Shown: positions 7,990 through 16,712, counted from the stretch's first letter. The stretch is DNA of 24,130 nucleotides from Dehalococcoidia bacterium (GCA_030689845.1 JAUYHV010000265.1:1-24130); one strand, 5' to 3'. Translations and numbers: made by a program. The notes: a model not told the origin generated them from the letters alone.

Positions 7990-9399
7990 ATGCCAAAGAA
8001 ATACAATATTCCGACAAAGACCGCAAACCCCAGGTTCCCTCCCGTAGGCAAGTATGCCACGGTAGAGTTTCGGGAGGACTGCGCCGGCAGTTGCCACGAT
8101 TGCGTCAAAAAGAAATGTGTCTATAACATTTTTACAGACAACGCCTGCCACTGGAATACCATGAAGGAGCCGGAGTACCTTTACATCTGTAAAAGTTGCC
8201 TGCGCTGCGTTCAGGAGTGCACTAAGGGTATTTTTTCCATGTCTGTAAACCCGGAATACCTCACGCTGGGCGATGAGTACTGGACTCCTGAAATAATCAA
8301 TACCACCTGGGCCCAGTCCCACACGGGGAAGATTCCCGTGTCCGGAGCGGGGTACCGCGGCCCGTTCGCCGGCGAAGGTTTCGATTCCATCTGGACCGAT
8401 ATGTCGGAGATTGTCCGGCCGACCCGGGACGGTATCCACGGGCGGGAATACATAAACACCAGTGTTGAGCTTTCCCGGCGGCCCATGAGGCTGGAGTTCA
8501 ATGACGACATGTCTCTTGCCGTGGACCTGCCGCCGATTTTTGAAATACCTGTGCCCGTTCTCTTTCAGAAACCGGAATTCGGTGTACTGAGCGAGAACGT
8601 CCTGTTATCCATGGTGCGTGCCGCCGGGGCCATCGGCACGCTGATGTTTTTAAAGCCCGAAAGTTACTCCCCGGCAATATCCGAATATTCAAACAGCCTT
8701 GTCCCCTGCCTGACCGGGGACAATTACAGGAAACATGAAGACAAGGTTAAAAAGAGCCGCATGGTTGAGCTTGAATATCAACCTGGCATCGAGGGAGAGT
8801 TTTCCGGTTTAAGGTCCATGAACCCGGGAGTCGTTATCACCGTGGGCATGTCCCTGGACGGCAGCGCTGCCGGGCGGGCCCTGGCACTGGCCGATTCCGG
8901 TGTGGATACTATTCATTTTTACGGCAGTGTTGATGGGCGGGAGGTTGGCGCCGAAAAGCAGCGGTACCTGAAGGAAATGATAAGGGAAGTCCACCTGAAG
9001 CTTGTGGAAAACCGTATCCGGGACAAGATCAACCTGGTATTTTCAGGCGGCATTGCCATGGCCGAGCACATGGCCAAGGCCCTGATATGCGGCGCTGATG
9101 CCGTATCCATAGACGTGCCCCTCCTGGTAGCCCTGGAGTGCCGCCTGTGTTACCAATGCAAGGTAAAAGCTCCCTGTCCCGTGAAACTGGAGGAGGTGGA
9201 ACCGGGATGGGGGATGCAGCGCACCGTCAACCTGATGAGCGCCTGGCGCAACCAGTTAATCGAAGTCATGGGCGCCTTCGGCATCCGCGAGGCGCGGCGG
9301 GTCCGTGGGGAAATCGGCAGGTCGCTGTGGTTCGAAGACCTCGAGAGAGAGAATTTTGGCCCGATATTCGGGACCAGGAAAGTCGCCGGAGCAGGATAA
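7990..9399 (+). CDS. GltB-like Fe-S/FMN-domain protein, divergent paralogue
   Basis: The protein has 469 residues. The N-terminus holds two cysteine groups, CAGSCHDCVKKKC and CKSCLRCVQEC, in an unusual ferredoxin-like domain. The rest follows the glutamate synthase FMN-domain pattern, ending with VFSGGIAMAEHMAKALICGA, then LVALECRLCYQCKVKAPCPV, which supplies the C-x5-C-x5-C ligands of the 3Fe-4S type. Compared with its neighbour at 9403-10971, the glycine-rich GGTGA flavin/substrate motif is missing: the matching segment reads DTIHFYGSVDGREVG. The GEGG and GQGAKPG-type motifs are also absent. It may therefore be a non-catalytic or altered partner of the next protein. The stop is 3 bases before the next start. 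Confidence 0.82.
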   Translation: MPKKYNIPTKTANPRFPPVGKYATVEFREDCAGSCHDCVKKKCVYNIFTDNACHWNTMKEPEYLYICKSCLRCVQECTKGIFSMSVNPEYLTLGDEYWTPEIINTTWAQSHTGKIPVSGAGYRGPFAGEGFDSIWTDMSEIVRPTRDGIHGREYINTSVELSRRPMRLEFNDDMSLAVDLPPIFEIPVPVLFQKPEFGVLSENVLLSMVRAAGAIGTLMFLKPESYSPAISEYSNSLVPCLTGDNYRKHEDKVKKSRMVELEYQPGIEGEFSGLRSMNPGVVITVGMSLDGSAAGRALALADSGVDTIHFYGSVDGREVGAEKQRYLKEMIREVHLKLVENRIRDKINLVFSGGIAMAEHMAKALICGADAVSIDVPLLVALECRLCYQCKVKAPCPVKLEEVEPGWGMQRTVNLMSAWRNQLIEVMGAFGIREARRVRGEIGRSLWFEDLERENFGPIFGTRKVAGAG

Positions 9400-9402
9400 G
9401 TC

Positions 9403-10971
9403 ATGGCAGCAATAAGAGAAACATTAAACCTGAAAGAAAAGCAGGGATTACCCTTGACGGTAGAAACTCCCTCCCATTATCGCAATCCTATCGGTAAATA
9501 TGTCGTCAAGCGAAACTCCAATTGCATTTCCTGTGGTCTTTGCGCCGAGCTTTGTCCCTACGGTGTCCATCCGAGGTATGAGAACTTTTCCCAGCCGTTA
9601 CGTCCTTTGGATTACAGGTGTATTGGATTCAAGTGCACCGGCAACGATTTTTACTGCGTAAAAAACTGTCCCCGCCAGGCCCTTTCCATGGGCCTCAATC
9701 CCCTGCTCAAGAGCCTGGGGGACTACCGCTGGCCGGGGGAGATGATTATCGGCCACTGGTACATGGCGGAAACGGGGAATTTACCTTTCGTCGACCTGGA
9801 ATGCAGCCTGGGTTACACAGGAGGCGGTTTTGACAAAATCCGCTTCAGGGTCCCCGATTCCAGGGACCGGATAGAAATTTCCGACGAGGAAATCGATACC
9901 AGTATTAACCTCAACAAACGCCGGGACAGCGCCCCTGAAAGGAGCATCTCTTTACCCTGCTATGGCGGCGGCATGTCCTTCGGCTCTACCGCATTGTCCG
10001 TGATGACGGGCAGGGCGCGGGCCGCATCACGGCTGAATACCCTCACCTGCACAGGAGAGGGGGGATACCCTGAAAAACTGAAGCCTTACAGCAACCACGT
10101 TATCACCCAGGTGGCCACCGGCCTTTTCGGGGTCAGGGAAGAAACGATATTAATGGCCCCGGTAGTGGAATTTAAATATGCCCAGGGCGCCAAGCCGGGC
10201 CTTGGGGGACACCTCCTGGGTGATAAGGTCACCCCGGAAGTCGCCAAGATACGCGAAACGGTAGTGGGCAACGCCCTGTTTTCACCTTTTCCTTTCCACA
10301 GTGTTTACTCTGTTGAAGACCACAAGAAGCACCTGGACTGGATAAAAGAGGTCAATCCAAATGCCCTGGTTTCGGTAAAAGTGTCCACCCCCACCGATGC
10401 CGACATGGTCGCGGTGGGCAGTTATTACGCCGGCGCCCACATAATCCACTTCGACGGGTGCTACGGAGGCACCGGGGCAGCTCCTGATATCGCCAAGAAA
10501 AATATCGCCATGCCTATTGAGTATGCTATCCCCAAGGTCCACAGGTTTCTTATCGACGAAGGCCTTCGCGATAAGGTGTGTCTCATCGTCAGCGGGGGCA
10601 TCCGGAATGCCATGGACGTTGCCAAAGCCATAGCCCTGGGGGCGGACGGCGTGGTCATCGGCACCGCCGAACTCGTTGCCCTGGAGTGCATACGTTGCGG
10701 CAACTGCGAAAGCGGCCGGGGTTGCGCCCGGGGGATTGCCACCACGGACCCAGAGTTAAGCTGCATGCTTCCCGAGGAGTGGGTGGAGCAGCGGATAGTC
10801 AACATGTACATGGCCTGGCGAAAGCAGTGGTGCGAACTTTTGAGGCAGTACGGAATGAAGAGCATTAAAGAACTGGTGGGACGTTCCGATTTGCTGGTGC
10901 ACCTGGACTACCTGGACCAAGAGGAGCGAAAGTCCTACCAGCCGGCTGTGAAACAGAAAATGGTCCTGTAA
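9403..10971 (+). CDS. gltB: Glutamate synthase FMN/Fe-S central subunit (archaeal-type GltB domain 2)
   Basis: The protein has 522 residues. An N-terminal ferredoxin motif CISCGLCAELCPYG (C41, C44, C47, C51) is followed by a second cysteine group (CIGFKCTGNDFYCVKNCP). The synthase domain keeps the family motifs: GEGGYPEKL, QGAKPGLGGHLLG, VSVKVSTPTDADMVAVGSYY, HFDGCYGGTGAAP, VSGGIRNAMDVAKAIALGAD and the cluster-binding CIRCGNCESGRGC. It should combine ammonia with 2-oxoglutarate to give glutamate on FMN. The stand-alone FMN-domain form with its own ferredoxin is typical of archaea and some anaerobes. The ammonia would come from the glutaminase encoded next. No GltD-like NAD(P)H subunit is nearby, so ferredoxin or Fe-S partners probably supply electrons. 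Confidence 0.92.
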   Translation: MAAIRETLNLKEKQGLPLTVETPSHYRNPIGKYVVKRNSNCISCGLCAELCPYGVHPRYENFSQPLRPLDYRCIGFKCTGNDFYCVKNCPRQALSMGLNPLLKSLGDYRWPGEMIIGHWYMAETGNLPFVDLECSLGYTGGGFDKIRFRVPDSRDRIEISDEEIDTSINLNKRRDSAPERSISLPCYGGGMSFGSTALSVMTGRARAASRLNTLTCTGEGGYPEKLKPYSNHVITQVATGLFGVREETILMAPVVEFKYAQGAKPGLGGHLLGDKVTPEVAKIRETVVGNALFSPFPFHSVYSVEDHKKHLDWIKEVNPNALVSVKVSTPTDADMVAVGSYYAGAHIIHFDGCYGGTGAAPDIAKKNIAMPIEYAIPKVHRFLIDEGLRDKVCLIVSGGIRNAMDVAKAIALGADGVVIGTAELVALECIRCGNCESGRGCARGIATTDPELSCMLPEEWVEQRIVNMYMAWRKQWCELLRQYGMKSIKELVGRSDLLVHLDYLDQEERKSYQPAVKQKMVL

Positions 10972-10987
10972 GAAACGCGGACAAATT

Positions 10988-13657
10988 ATGAATAATAAAG
11001 ACGCAATTTTAGAAAATATATTTACCTCCCGGGGCAAGCTGCCCCGGGGAACTTTTGAAAAAGGCAAGCCTGCCGAGGAGGGCGGGTGTGGAGTCACCGG
11101 TTTTATTGCCTCTATTCCTGTCAGCGGCCGCCATATCTTTGAACCGTCCGTTCAAATGCATAACCGCGGCAACGGTAAAGGCGGTGGCATCGCTGCGGTC
11201 GGGCTGTCCGCCGGCGACCTCGGCGTTTCCCGGGAAGTGCTGGATTCTCATTACCTGCTACAGGTAGCCCTCCTGGACCCGGACGCCTGCCCCGGGGTAG
11301 AGAGCGAGTTCATAAATCCCTGCCTGGAAGTTCACAAAGCCAGCAAGGTTCCAACAGTGGGCGACTACCGCGAAATCGAAGGCCTGGAAGTACAGCCGCC
11401 CGATGTCATGCGTTATTTTGTCCGGGTAAAAAAAGATGTCCTTGCCCGTTTTATTGAAGAAAACAAGCTCGGGAAAATGGACCCGCGCCGGGCCGAGGAT
11501 GAGTTTATTTACCAGAATTCTTACCGCCTTAACCAGAAGTTCTACGCTTCCCTGGGGGAAAAGCAGGCTTTTGTCCTGTCCCACGGCCGGAACATAATGA
11601 TTTTGAAAATAGTTGGCTACGCCGAGAAAGTGGCACAGTACTATCAACTGGAGAACTTCAAGGCCCACGGCTGGATCGCTCACCAGCGCTACCCCACCAA
11701 GGGACGGGTATGGCACCCCGGCGGGGCGCACCCGTTCATCGGTATGGATGAGGCCCTGGTACACAACGGCGACTTTGCCAATTACTACTCCATAACTGAG
11801 TACCTGGCGCAATACAACATTGCCCCGCAGTTTCTTACCGACACCGAGGTTTCCGTGCTGCTGTTCGACCTGTTGAACCGGGGCTTCGGTTATCCCCTCG
11901 AATATATTATCGAGGCCCTGGCCCCCACTACGGAGCATGATTTCGACCGCCTGCCCCGGGAAAAGCAGCGGATTTACCGCCACATTCAACAAAACCACAT
12001 CCACGGTTCGCCCGACGGGCCCTGGTTTTTCATCATTGCCCGGAACGACCCTTATGCAAAGCAGTTCCAGCTTATAGGCATTACCGATACCGCTATGCTG
12101 CGCCCCCAGGTGTTTGCTTTGCAGGAGGGCGAAGTGCAAATAGGCCTTATCTGCTCGGAGAAACAGGCAATCGACGCCACCTTGCAGAGCCTGGCGGCTG
12201 AGGACAGCCGGTTCTGTTCCGTGGCCGACAAATACTGGAACGCCCGGGGCGGCAGCGCCACCGACGGCGGGGCCTTTATCTTTACCGTTAAGGAATCAGG
12301 AAACGGGAATGGTTCGAAGCATCTTATCTGCACCAATAAATTCGGAGTCAGGGTTACAACGGCAGCCGGGCCGCTCCAGGGCATCGCAATAGCCGGAATG
12401 AGTTCCTTCGGCAGCGCCGGTAAACCCGTGCGGTTAAAAATAACCGATAGGGAGATTTCCGATGTTGCGGCGCTGAAAGAGGCGTGCAGAAAAGCCGTCT
12501 CGGGACCCGGCCTGCTCCAGCCGTTTTTAGACGGACTGGTAAAAAGAGCCGGTCAAAGTGATGAATCCAGGTCGAACGTTATTGAAGCCCTGACATACCT
12601 GAATGATATTCCCCTGCCCCTGGCAGGCAGAAAACGCAGCCAGTTGTTGAGCCTGGTGAGGAGCAGCCTTGCCCGGATTTTCGGCGCTGTGCCGAAAATA
12701 GGGGAAAATTTCCAAAGCGCCTTCAGACACATCGGCCTGGCAACCCGCCACACCCTCCGCGCGCCCCTGGACGGTGAAAAAGTCCTGGTTTTGAATGCCA
12801 GGGGTTTTCCGCCGGAGGGGGACGATTGTGACGCCCGCCTTATCGTGGCCGCCCATAAACTGGGCTGGCAGCGTTTCATAGCTTACGGGTACCGGGGCCA
12901 GCGTTTTTGCGGCTGCGGCCTTATAAATAATACTGAGGGAGTACGGATAGATGTCTATGACAGCTCCGGCGATTACCTGGCCTCGGGTATCGACGGGGCC
13001 GAACTCTATGTCCACGGTAATGCCCAGGACCAGGTCGGCCAGATAATGAAACGGGGGAAGCTGGTCGTTTACGGTGATGTCGGCCAGACTTTCATGTACG
13101 GAGCCAAGGGTGGTGAAGTATATATAATGGGCAATGCCGCCGGGCGCCCACTGATTAACGCCGTGGGCCGGCCCAGGGTGGTCATCAACGGGACCTGCCT
13201 TGACTACCTGGCGGAATCTTTTATGGCCGGCGACCCCTTTAATGGCGGCGGTTTTGTCATCATGAACGGTATCACCCTCGACGATGCCGGCAATATCAGC
13301 CCCCTGGAAACGCCGTATCCCGGTTCCAACCTTTTCTCCCTGGCATCCGGAGGCGCTATTTACCTCCGCGACCCCTACGGGCGACTTGTAGACGAACAGT
13401 TAAACGGCGGCGAGTTTCTCGCCCTGAAAAAGAAGGACTGGGAGCTGATACTCCCGTACCTGGAGGAGAATGAGAGGCTCTTCGGCATTAAAATAGACGA
13501 CCTTCTCACCGTTGACGGAGTCAAAAAGGGCTTCAAAGATGTTTACCGCAAGGTGCAGGCGGTCAAGCTCGAGGTCCTGGCAGCCGGTAATTTACCAAAG
13601 CCGTCTCCCGAGGAGTACGCCGGGACCATACCCGAGGGCGAAGACGCCGATGAATGA
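10988..13657 (+). CDS. Glutamate synthase glutaminase domain fused to GXGXG domain
   Basis: The protein has 889 residues. Near the N-terminus, GGCGVTGFIA places the likely class II amidotransferase nucleophile at C34, after a 33-residue propeptide that would have to be removed. MHNRGNGKGGGIA, AHQRYPTKGRVWHPGGAHPF and VHNGDF follow, as in GltB/PurF-type glutaminases. The amidotransferase region runs to about residue 430. Residues about 590-800 form the GXGXG beta-helix (YVHGNAQDQVGQIM, YGDVGQTFMYGAKGGEVYIM, NAAGRPLINAVGRP). The FMN synthase domain that normally lies between these two is absent and is encoded by the separate upstream genes. The product should hydrolyse glutamine and pass ammonia to the synthase subunit. 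Confidence 0.9.
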   Translation: MNNKDAILENIFTSRGKLPRGTFEKGKPAEEGGCGVTGFIASIPVSGRHIFEPSVQMHNRGNGKGGGIAAVGLSAGDLGVSREVLDSHYLLQVALLDPDACPGVESEFINPCLEVHKASKVPTVGDYREIEGLEVQPPDVMRYFVRVKKDVLARFIEENKLGKMDPRRAEDEFIYQNSYRLNQKFYASLGEKQAFVLSHGRNIMILKIVGYAEKVAQYYQLENFKAHGWIAHQRYPTKGRVWHPGGAHPFIGMDEALVHNGDFANYYSITEYLAQYNIAPQFLTDTEVSVLLFDLLNRGFGYPLEYIIEALAPTTEHDFDRLPREKQRIYRHIQQNHIHGSPDGPWFFIIARNDPYAKQFQLIGITDTAMLRPQVFALQEGEVQIGLICSEKQAIDATLQSLAAEDSRFCSVADKYWNARGGSATDGGAFIFTVKESGNGNGSKHLICTNKFGVRVTTAAGPLQGIAIAGMSSFGSAGKPVRLKITDREISDVAALKEACRKAVSGPGLLQPFLDGLVKRAGQSDESRSNVIEALTYLNDIPLPLAGRKRSQLLSLVRSSLARIFGAVPKIGENFQSAFRHIGLATRHTLRAPLDGEKVLVLNARGFPPEGDDCDARLIVAAHKLGWQRFIAYGYRGQRFCGCGLINNTEGVRIDVYDSSGDYLASGIDGAELYVHGNAQDQVGQIMKRGKLVVYGDVGQTFMYGAKGGEVYIMGNAAGRPLINAVGRPRVVINGTCLDYLAESFMAGDPFNGGGFVIMNGITLDDAGNISPLETPYPGSNLFSLASGGAIYLRDPYGRLVDEQLNGGEFLALKKKDWELILPYLEENERLFGIKIDDLLTVDGVKKGFKDVYRKVQAVKLEVLAAGNLPKPSPEEYAGTIPEGEDADE

Positions 13658-13663
13658 GGGAGC

Positions 13664-14662
13664 ATGATCGGCCAGGAATCCTTGGAAGTACAGCGAAAAG
13701 TCCAGTTAATTCTCAAGGTCCTCAGCGAGTCCCCTGAGCCCCTGGGAGCGAGGATTATCTCCAGGGAATTAAGCAATTACGGTGTTGACCTCAGCGAGAG
13801 AGCCGTCAGGTACCACCTGAAGTTGATGGATGAGAGGGGATTGACCCGGCTGGTAGGCAGGGAAGGACGGCTTATCACGGAACGCGGCGATGACGACCTC
13901 AAGAACGCCCTGGTGGTTGACAGGATAGGTTTTGTTATCCACCGCATCCAGGTCCTTGCCTTCCGCACCACTTTCGATCCCTTGAAAGCCTCCGGCGATA
14001 TAGTAACCAACATTTCCCTTTTCCCCGCAAAAAGGTTCAAAGAGGCGTTGAAAGCCATGCAACCCGTTTTCAAGGCGGGGCTGTGTGTCAGTGACAGGGT
14101 GGCCGCGGCAAAAGAAGGGCAAAGGCTTGGCCACATTATTGTGCCTCCCGGTAAAGTGGGACTGGCAACCGTGTGCAGCATAACCACCCACGGGGTGCTT
14201 CTCAAGGCCGGTATTCCCATGGGGTCCCGCTTCGGCGGCATTCTGGAAATGCGCCAGGCACGTCCCTACAGGTTTACGGAGCTGATAACCTACGAAGGTT
14301 CGACCCTCGACCCTTTCGAGATATTCATAAGCGGGGGCATGACCTCGGTTTCAGAGGCTGCCAGGACGGGCGGCGGCAGGGTGTTGGCCAACCTGCGCGA
14401 CATGCCGGCCCAGTGCCGTGGCATGGCCCAGGAACTCATTGCGCGCCTGGAAGAGTGCGGCATACGGGGTACCCTGATCCTGGGTGAGGCGGGTTCACCC
14501 GTGTGTGAGATACCGGTGGGCCTCGACCAGGCGGGTGTGGTGCTTCTCGGCGGCCTTAACCCGGTTGCTGCGGCTGTAGAAGCGGGAATCCCCGCCGACA
14601 ACACGGCCATGGCCGGTATTCTCGAATATAATAACCTGTTCCCTTTCTCGGACCTGGTTTAG
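13664..14662 (+). CDS. nrpR: NrpR nitrogen-responsive transcriptional repressor
   Basis: The protein has 332 residues: an N-terminal winged helix (about 10-75, with IISRELSNYGVDLSERAVRY) and a single NrpR (DUF128) domain. Family-typical stretches are GIPMGSRFGGILEM, ELITYEGSTLDPFEIFI and GGMTSVSEAA. The later part, EIPVGLDQAGVVLLGGLNPV, also fits. NrpR represses nitrogen-assimilation genes and releases DNA when 2-oxoglutarate is high, meaning nitrogen is short. It is best known in methanogens and rare in bacteria. The one-domain layout matches NrpRI of Methanosarcina. It ends the operon, 6 bases after the glutaminase gene, and a GGTA-N6-TACC palindrome lies at the operon promoter, so it probably regulates its own operon. 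Confidence 0.92.
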   Translation: MIGQESLEVQRKVQLILKVLSESPEPLGARIISRELSNYGVDLSERAVRYHLKLMDERGLTRLVGREGRLITERGDDDLKNALVVDRIGFVIHRIQVLAFRTTFDPLKASGDIVTNISLFPAKRFKEALKAMQPVFKAGLCVSDRVAAAKEGQRLGHIIVPPGKVGLATVCSITTHGVLLKAGIPMGSRFGGILEMRQARPYRFTELITYEGSTLDPFEIFISGGMTSVSEAARTGGGRVLANLRDMPAQCRGMAQELIARLEECGIRGTLILGEAGSPVCEIPVGLDQAGVVLLGGLNPVAAAVEAGIPADNTAMAGILEYNNLFPFSDLV

Positions 14663-14681
14663 GCCGCTAAAGGCTAAACAG
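14657..14681. terminator. Possible bidirectional hairpin between convergent genes
   Basis: Arms gtttag(g)cc and ggctaaac form an 8-bp stem with one bulged base over the nrpR stop and the end of the convergent membrane protein gene. There is no T-run on either side, so terminator function is weakly supported. Confidence 0.3.
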
Positions 14682-15363
14682 TGGTTGCCGGGGCGGGTCC
14701 GCTGTCCACTGCCGGAGAGACACTGTGGTAGAGGGATGCAAAGGCCATGTTGATTAGCATGACGGAGAATATAATACCGACAATGAACACCAAAAATCCC
14801 GCGATGCTGATAAGGATGGCAAGCAGCAACATAAAGAAGATTGTCCACCCGTGGCCCTGGGTCAGTCTCCAGCTTTCCTTCACCGCTTCGATGGCCTCCA
14901 TTTTCCGTTCCACCACCAGGTAGGGTGTAAAGGCGAACTTGCAGGCAAAATAGATACCCGGGACTATGAAGAAAATCGCCCCGATGATTATTATGGCCCC
15001 CGTTAGTAAAGCGGCCAGTACCACGTTCCAGTAGTTTTTGAAGGACTCGAACATGTCCTTCACCTCGGGTTTTATTCCCCGGGCTGCTTTGAGGTTGGCG
15101 AAAGAGACACCGTATTCAACGGGTTGTCCCAGGAGAATGGTATAGGCAAGCCCGATTACTCCCAGCAGTCCTGCCGCAGCTCCGGACTCGTTTCCGTTTC
15201 TCCCGAAGGCTCCGGAGGCAGCGGTGATGACAATCCCTATGATGGTAATCAGCAACAGTTCCAGGAAACACTTTTTTAGCTGCCGGAACCCGTGGCTGTA
15301 ACTTGACCCCACTCCGGGCTCCACAGGGACCGGACCTGTCGGAGTTCCTGTATACTCAACCAT
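14674..15363 (-). CDS. Predicted multi-helix membrane protein
   Basis: The protein has 229 residues. After a proline/glycine-rich cytoplasmic start it has about five hydrophobic segments (LLLITIIGIVITAA, LGVIGLAYTILLG, VVLAALLTGAIIIIGAIFF, TIFFMLLLAILISIAGFL, FIVGIIFSVMLINMAF). The segment PGIYFACKFAFTPYLVVERK followed by EAVKESWRLTQGHGW resembles the loosely defined bacterial membrane-protein family often annotated as DUF975 or glycerophosphodiesterase membrane-domain-like. No catalytic residues are evident. It runs against the nrpR operon, ends 12 bases from it, and has its own upstream spacer. The function is unknown. Confidence 0.8.
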   Translation of the reverse strand: MVEYTGTPTGPVPVEPGVGSSYSHGFRQLKKCFLELLLITIIGIVITAASGAFGRNGNESGAAAGLLGVIGLAYTILLGQPVEYGVSFANLKAARGIKPEVKDMFESFKNYWNVVLAALLTGAIIIIGAIFFIVPGIYFACKFAFTPYLVVERKMEAIEAVKESWRLTQGHGWTIFFMLLLAILISIAGFLVFIVGIIFSVMLINMAFASLYHSVSPAVDSGPAPATTV

Positions 15364-15539
15364 AAAATGCCTCCCCGGATGTGGATTTTTCGGGTTGAAT
15401 TATAACATAACGTTCAACGGTTTCGGGAAAAACGAGCTTAGCCACGTGAAATCCAAAACTAAAAAACCCGGATTTACTTGTACCTGGCCACCCTCCGTTA
15501 CTCAATGAAGCGGAAGGCGAGTCGTGGGGATTTCTTTTC
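15364..15539. other. Non-coding spacer before left direct repeat
   Basis: No gene is supported here. On the minus strand, TATAAT (15399-15404) lies upstream of the membrane protein gene and may be its -10 box, though no good -35 box is placed 16-18 bases away. Bases 15394-15399 (gttgaa) and 15413-15418 (ttcaac) form a short inverted pair around it. Confidence 0.45.
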
Positions 15540-15673
15540 AATATGTTATTATGTAACGGCATATTGAAAAACCGGTTGAAGATAATGATATCAGATAGGA
15601 ACTTCCATCGGCGGGCGGCCGAAAAAAGCCGTCAGGCCGGCGGGCATGGTATGAAAAGGCGACAATTTGTGAC
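15540..15673. repeat. Left 134-bp direct repeat bounding the cassette
   Basis: It aligns without gaps to 21205-21338, with 7 mismatches in 134 bases. The inner 81 bases (15569-15649) are identical to 21234-21314. Identity stops abruptly at 15674. The right-hand copy is the leader of the MetF fusion gene, so this copy appears to be a duplicated leader left at the far end of an inserted unit. It contains a hairpin ggcggc/gccgtc with an A-rich loop. Confidence 0.93.
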
Positions 15674-15926
15674 CCATGCTTTGGATAAAGTTGGAGCATA
15701 TATAATGGATAGATGAGTCCCGGTATGGTTGTTGCTCATACTTTGGGCGGTGGTAGGTAATCTACTGAACGAGTACAGTGTGTATTGACTATCGGAGAAG
15801 TTACTGATAAACTTCCCGGTAGGAGCTCTTATCACGGAGGCAAATCTTACCTGTCGGTAGATTTGGAGTAAAAGACATTCTTCAACACTAGGAAGTGGAT
15901 TGACATGAAATATAGAGGACGAGAGT
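15674..15926 (+). promoter_or_regulatory. Upstream region and likely promoter of the cassette
   Basis: No gene is seen. TTGACT (15785-15790) and TAAACT (15808-15813) are separated by 17 bases and make a plausible sigma-70 promoter for the gene at 15927. A second TATAAT lies at 15701-15706 without a clear -35 box. The 5' untranslated region would be about 100 bases, which leaves room for control elements. Confidence 0.5.
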
Positions 15927-16706
15927 ATGCCAGGACTTGAGAATTCGCTAGCCAGGGCTGAGGAAGAGGCTGCCCGCACAGTCAAAGCCGCGCAGGTAGT
16001 GTTACAAGCTGCGCGTAAGTTGCTTAAGGCTGCTCACGATGGGCGTCTCAGAGACCTCGGCGCGGCTTTAGAACTTATGGAGAAAACCCAGGAGACACTA
16101 CGGCAACAGACAAATGCCAGCCGCGGAGCTTGGGTGTTCGACGAAGAATCTTATCTGGGAAGCCGGGCTTATATTGAAGAGTTGATTGAATTAGCACGAT
16201 CCAGCGGACTGGATCTCTATGAACGCGATGACCGGCTTTATAGCTATCCTGTCCTTGTCCGCATCTTGCCGAAGGAACGGGCAGTTCGCATTGATAAGCA
16301 GGTTGAACGACGACTTCGACCTTCAATACTTGTCGCTCATCTCAAAGCGCTGCAAAAGAAACCTCCTCGCTTCGCTCCTGAGGCTTTTCTGAAAGCCCTT
16401 TTTGCTGCTTGGGAAAGGCTGGTCAAGGAAAAACCGCGCCAAGGTTACTTCGCTACCGTGCCCCTCATTGATGTCTACCAGGTGCTGACGCTTTTACCCG
16501 GCCAAAGCAAGGAGTATTCACGACAGGAGTTCGCCCGAGACATCTACCTGCTGGACCGGAGCGGGCATTTACAATTAGCCGGCGGCTGGAGAGCCAGCTT
16601 CCCTGCAAGCACCGGAACCAAGTTTGGCCCAAAAAAGGTGCTTTCTGTCGTTAAAGAAGATGGTAGCTTGAAGGAATACTACGGCATAGCATTCTCGGGA
16701 GAGTAA
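15927..16706 (+). CDS. Cassette protein 1, unrecognised (helical N-terminus, winged-helix-like C-terminus)
   Basis: The protein has 259 residues and no family I recognise. Residues 1-70 are alanine-, glutamate- and lysine-rich and probably form a long helix or coiled coil. Residues about 65-145 include WVFDEESYLGSRAYIEELI and DRLYSYPVLVRILPKERAVR, which look like an alpha/beta wing. Residues about 150-230 (APEAFLKALFAAWERLV, then VPLIDVYQVLTLLPG and RQEFARDIYLLDRSG) look like a helix-turn-helix or winged-helix fold. It is the first gene of the cassette, 6 bases before the P-loop-less ATPase paralogue, so I infer a DNA-binding or adaptor role in that complex. There is no signal peptide or membrane segment. 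Confidence 0.78.
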   Translation: MPGLENSLARAEEEAARTVKAAQVVLQAARKLLKAAHDGRLRDLGAALELMEKTQETLRQQTNASRGAWVFDEESYLGSRAYIEELIELARSSGLDLYERDDRLYSYPVLVRILPKERAVRIDKQVERRLRPSILVAHLKALQKKPPRFAPEAFLKALFAAWERLVKEKPRQGYFATVPLIDVYQVLTLLPGQSKEYSRQEFARDIYLLDRSGHLQLAGGWRASFPASTGTKFGPKKVLSVVKEDGSLKEYYGIAFSGE

Positions 16707-16712
16707 AGCGTA

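Noticed and set aside
7167..8108. Long minus-strand open frame (313 codons) opposite metF
   Set aside because: It lies wholly opposite metF and the start of the next gene, has low-complexity His/Gly-rich content and shows no family motif; it is a by-product of GC-rich codon use.
11258..12139. Minus-strand open frame (293 codons) opposite the glutaminase gene
   Set aside because: It is antisense to a well-supported coding region and resembles no protein family.
15356..15562. Short minus-strand frame running into the left direct repeat
   Set aside because: It has no motif and overlaps the membrane protein start and a repeat shared with a non-coding leader.
15747..15762. A second NrpR operator upstream of the cassette (gtaggtaatctac)
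   Set aside because: The half-sites do not give GGTA-N6-TACC and the symmetry is short; similarity to the 5902-5921 site is probably chance.
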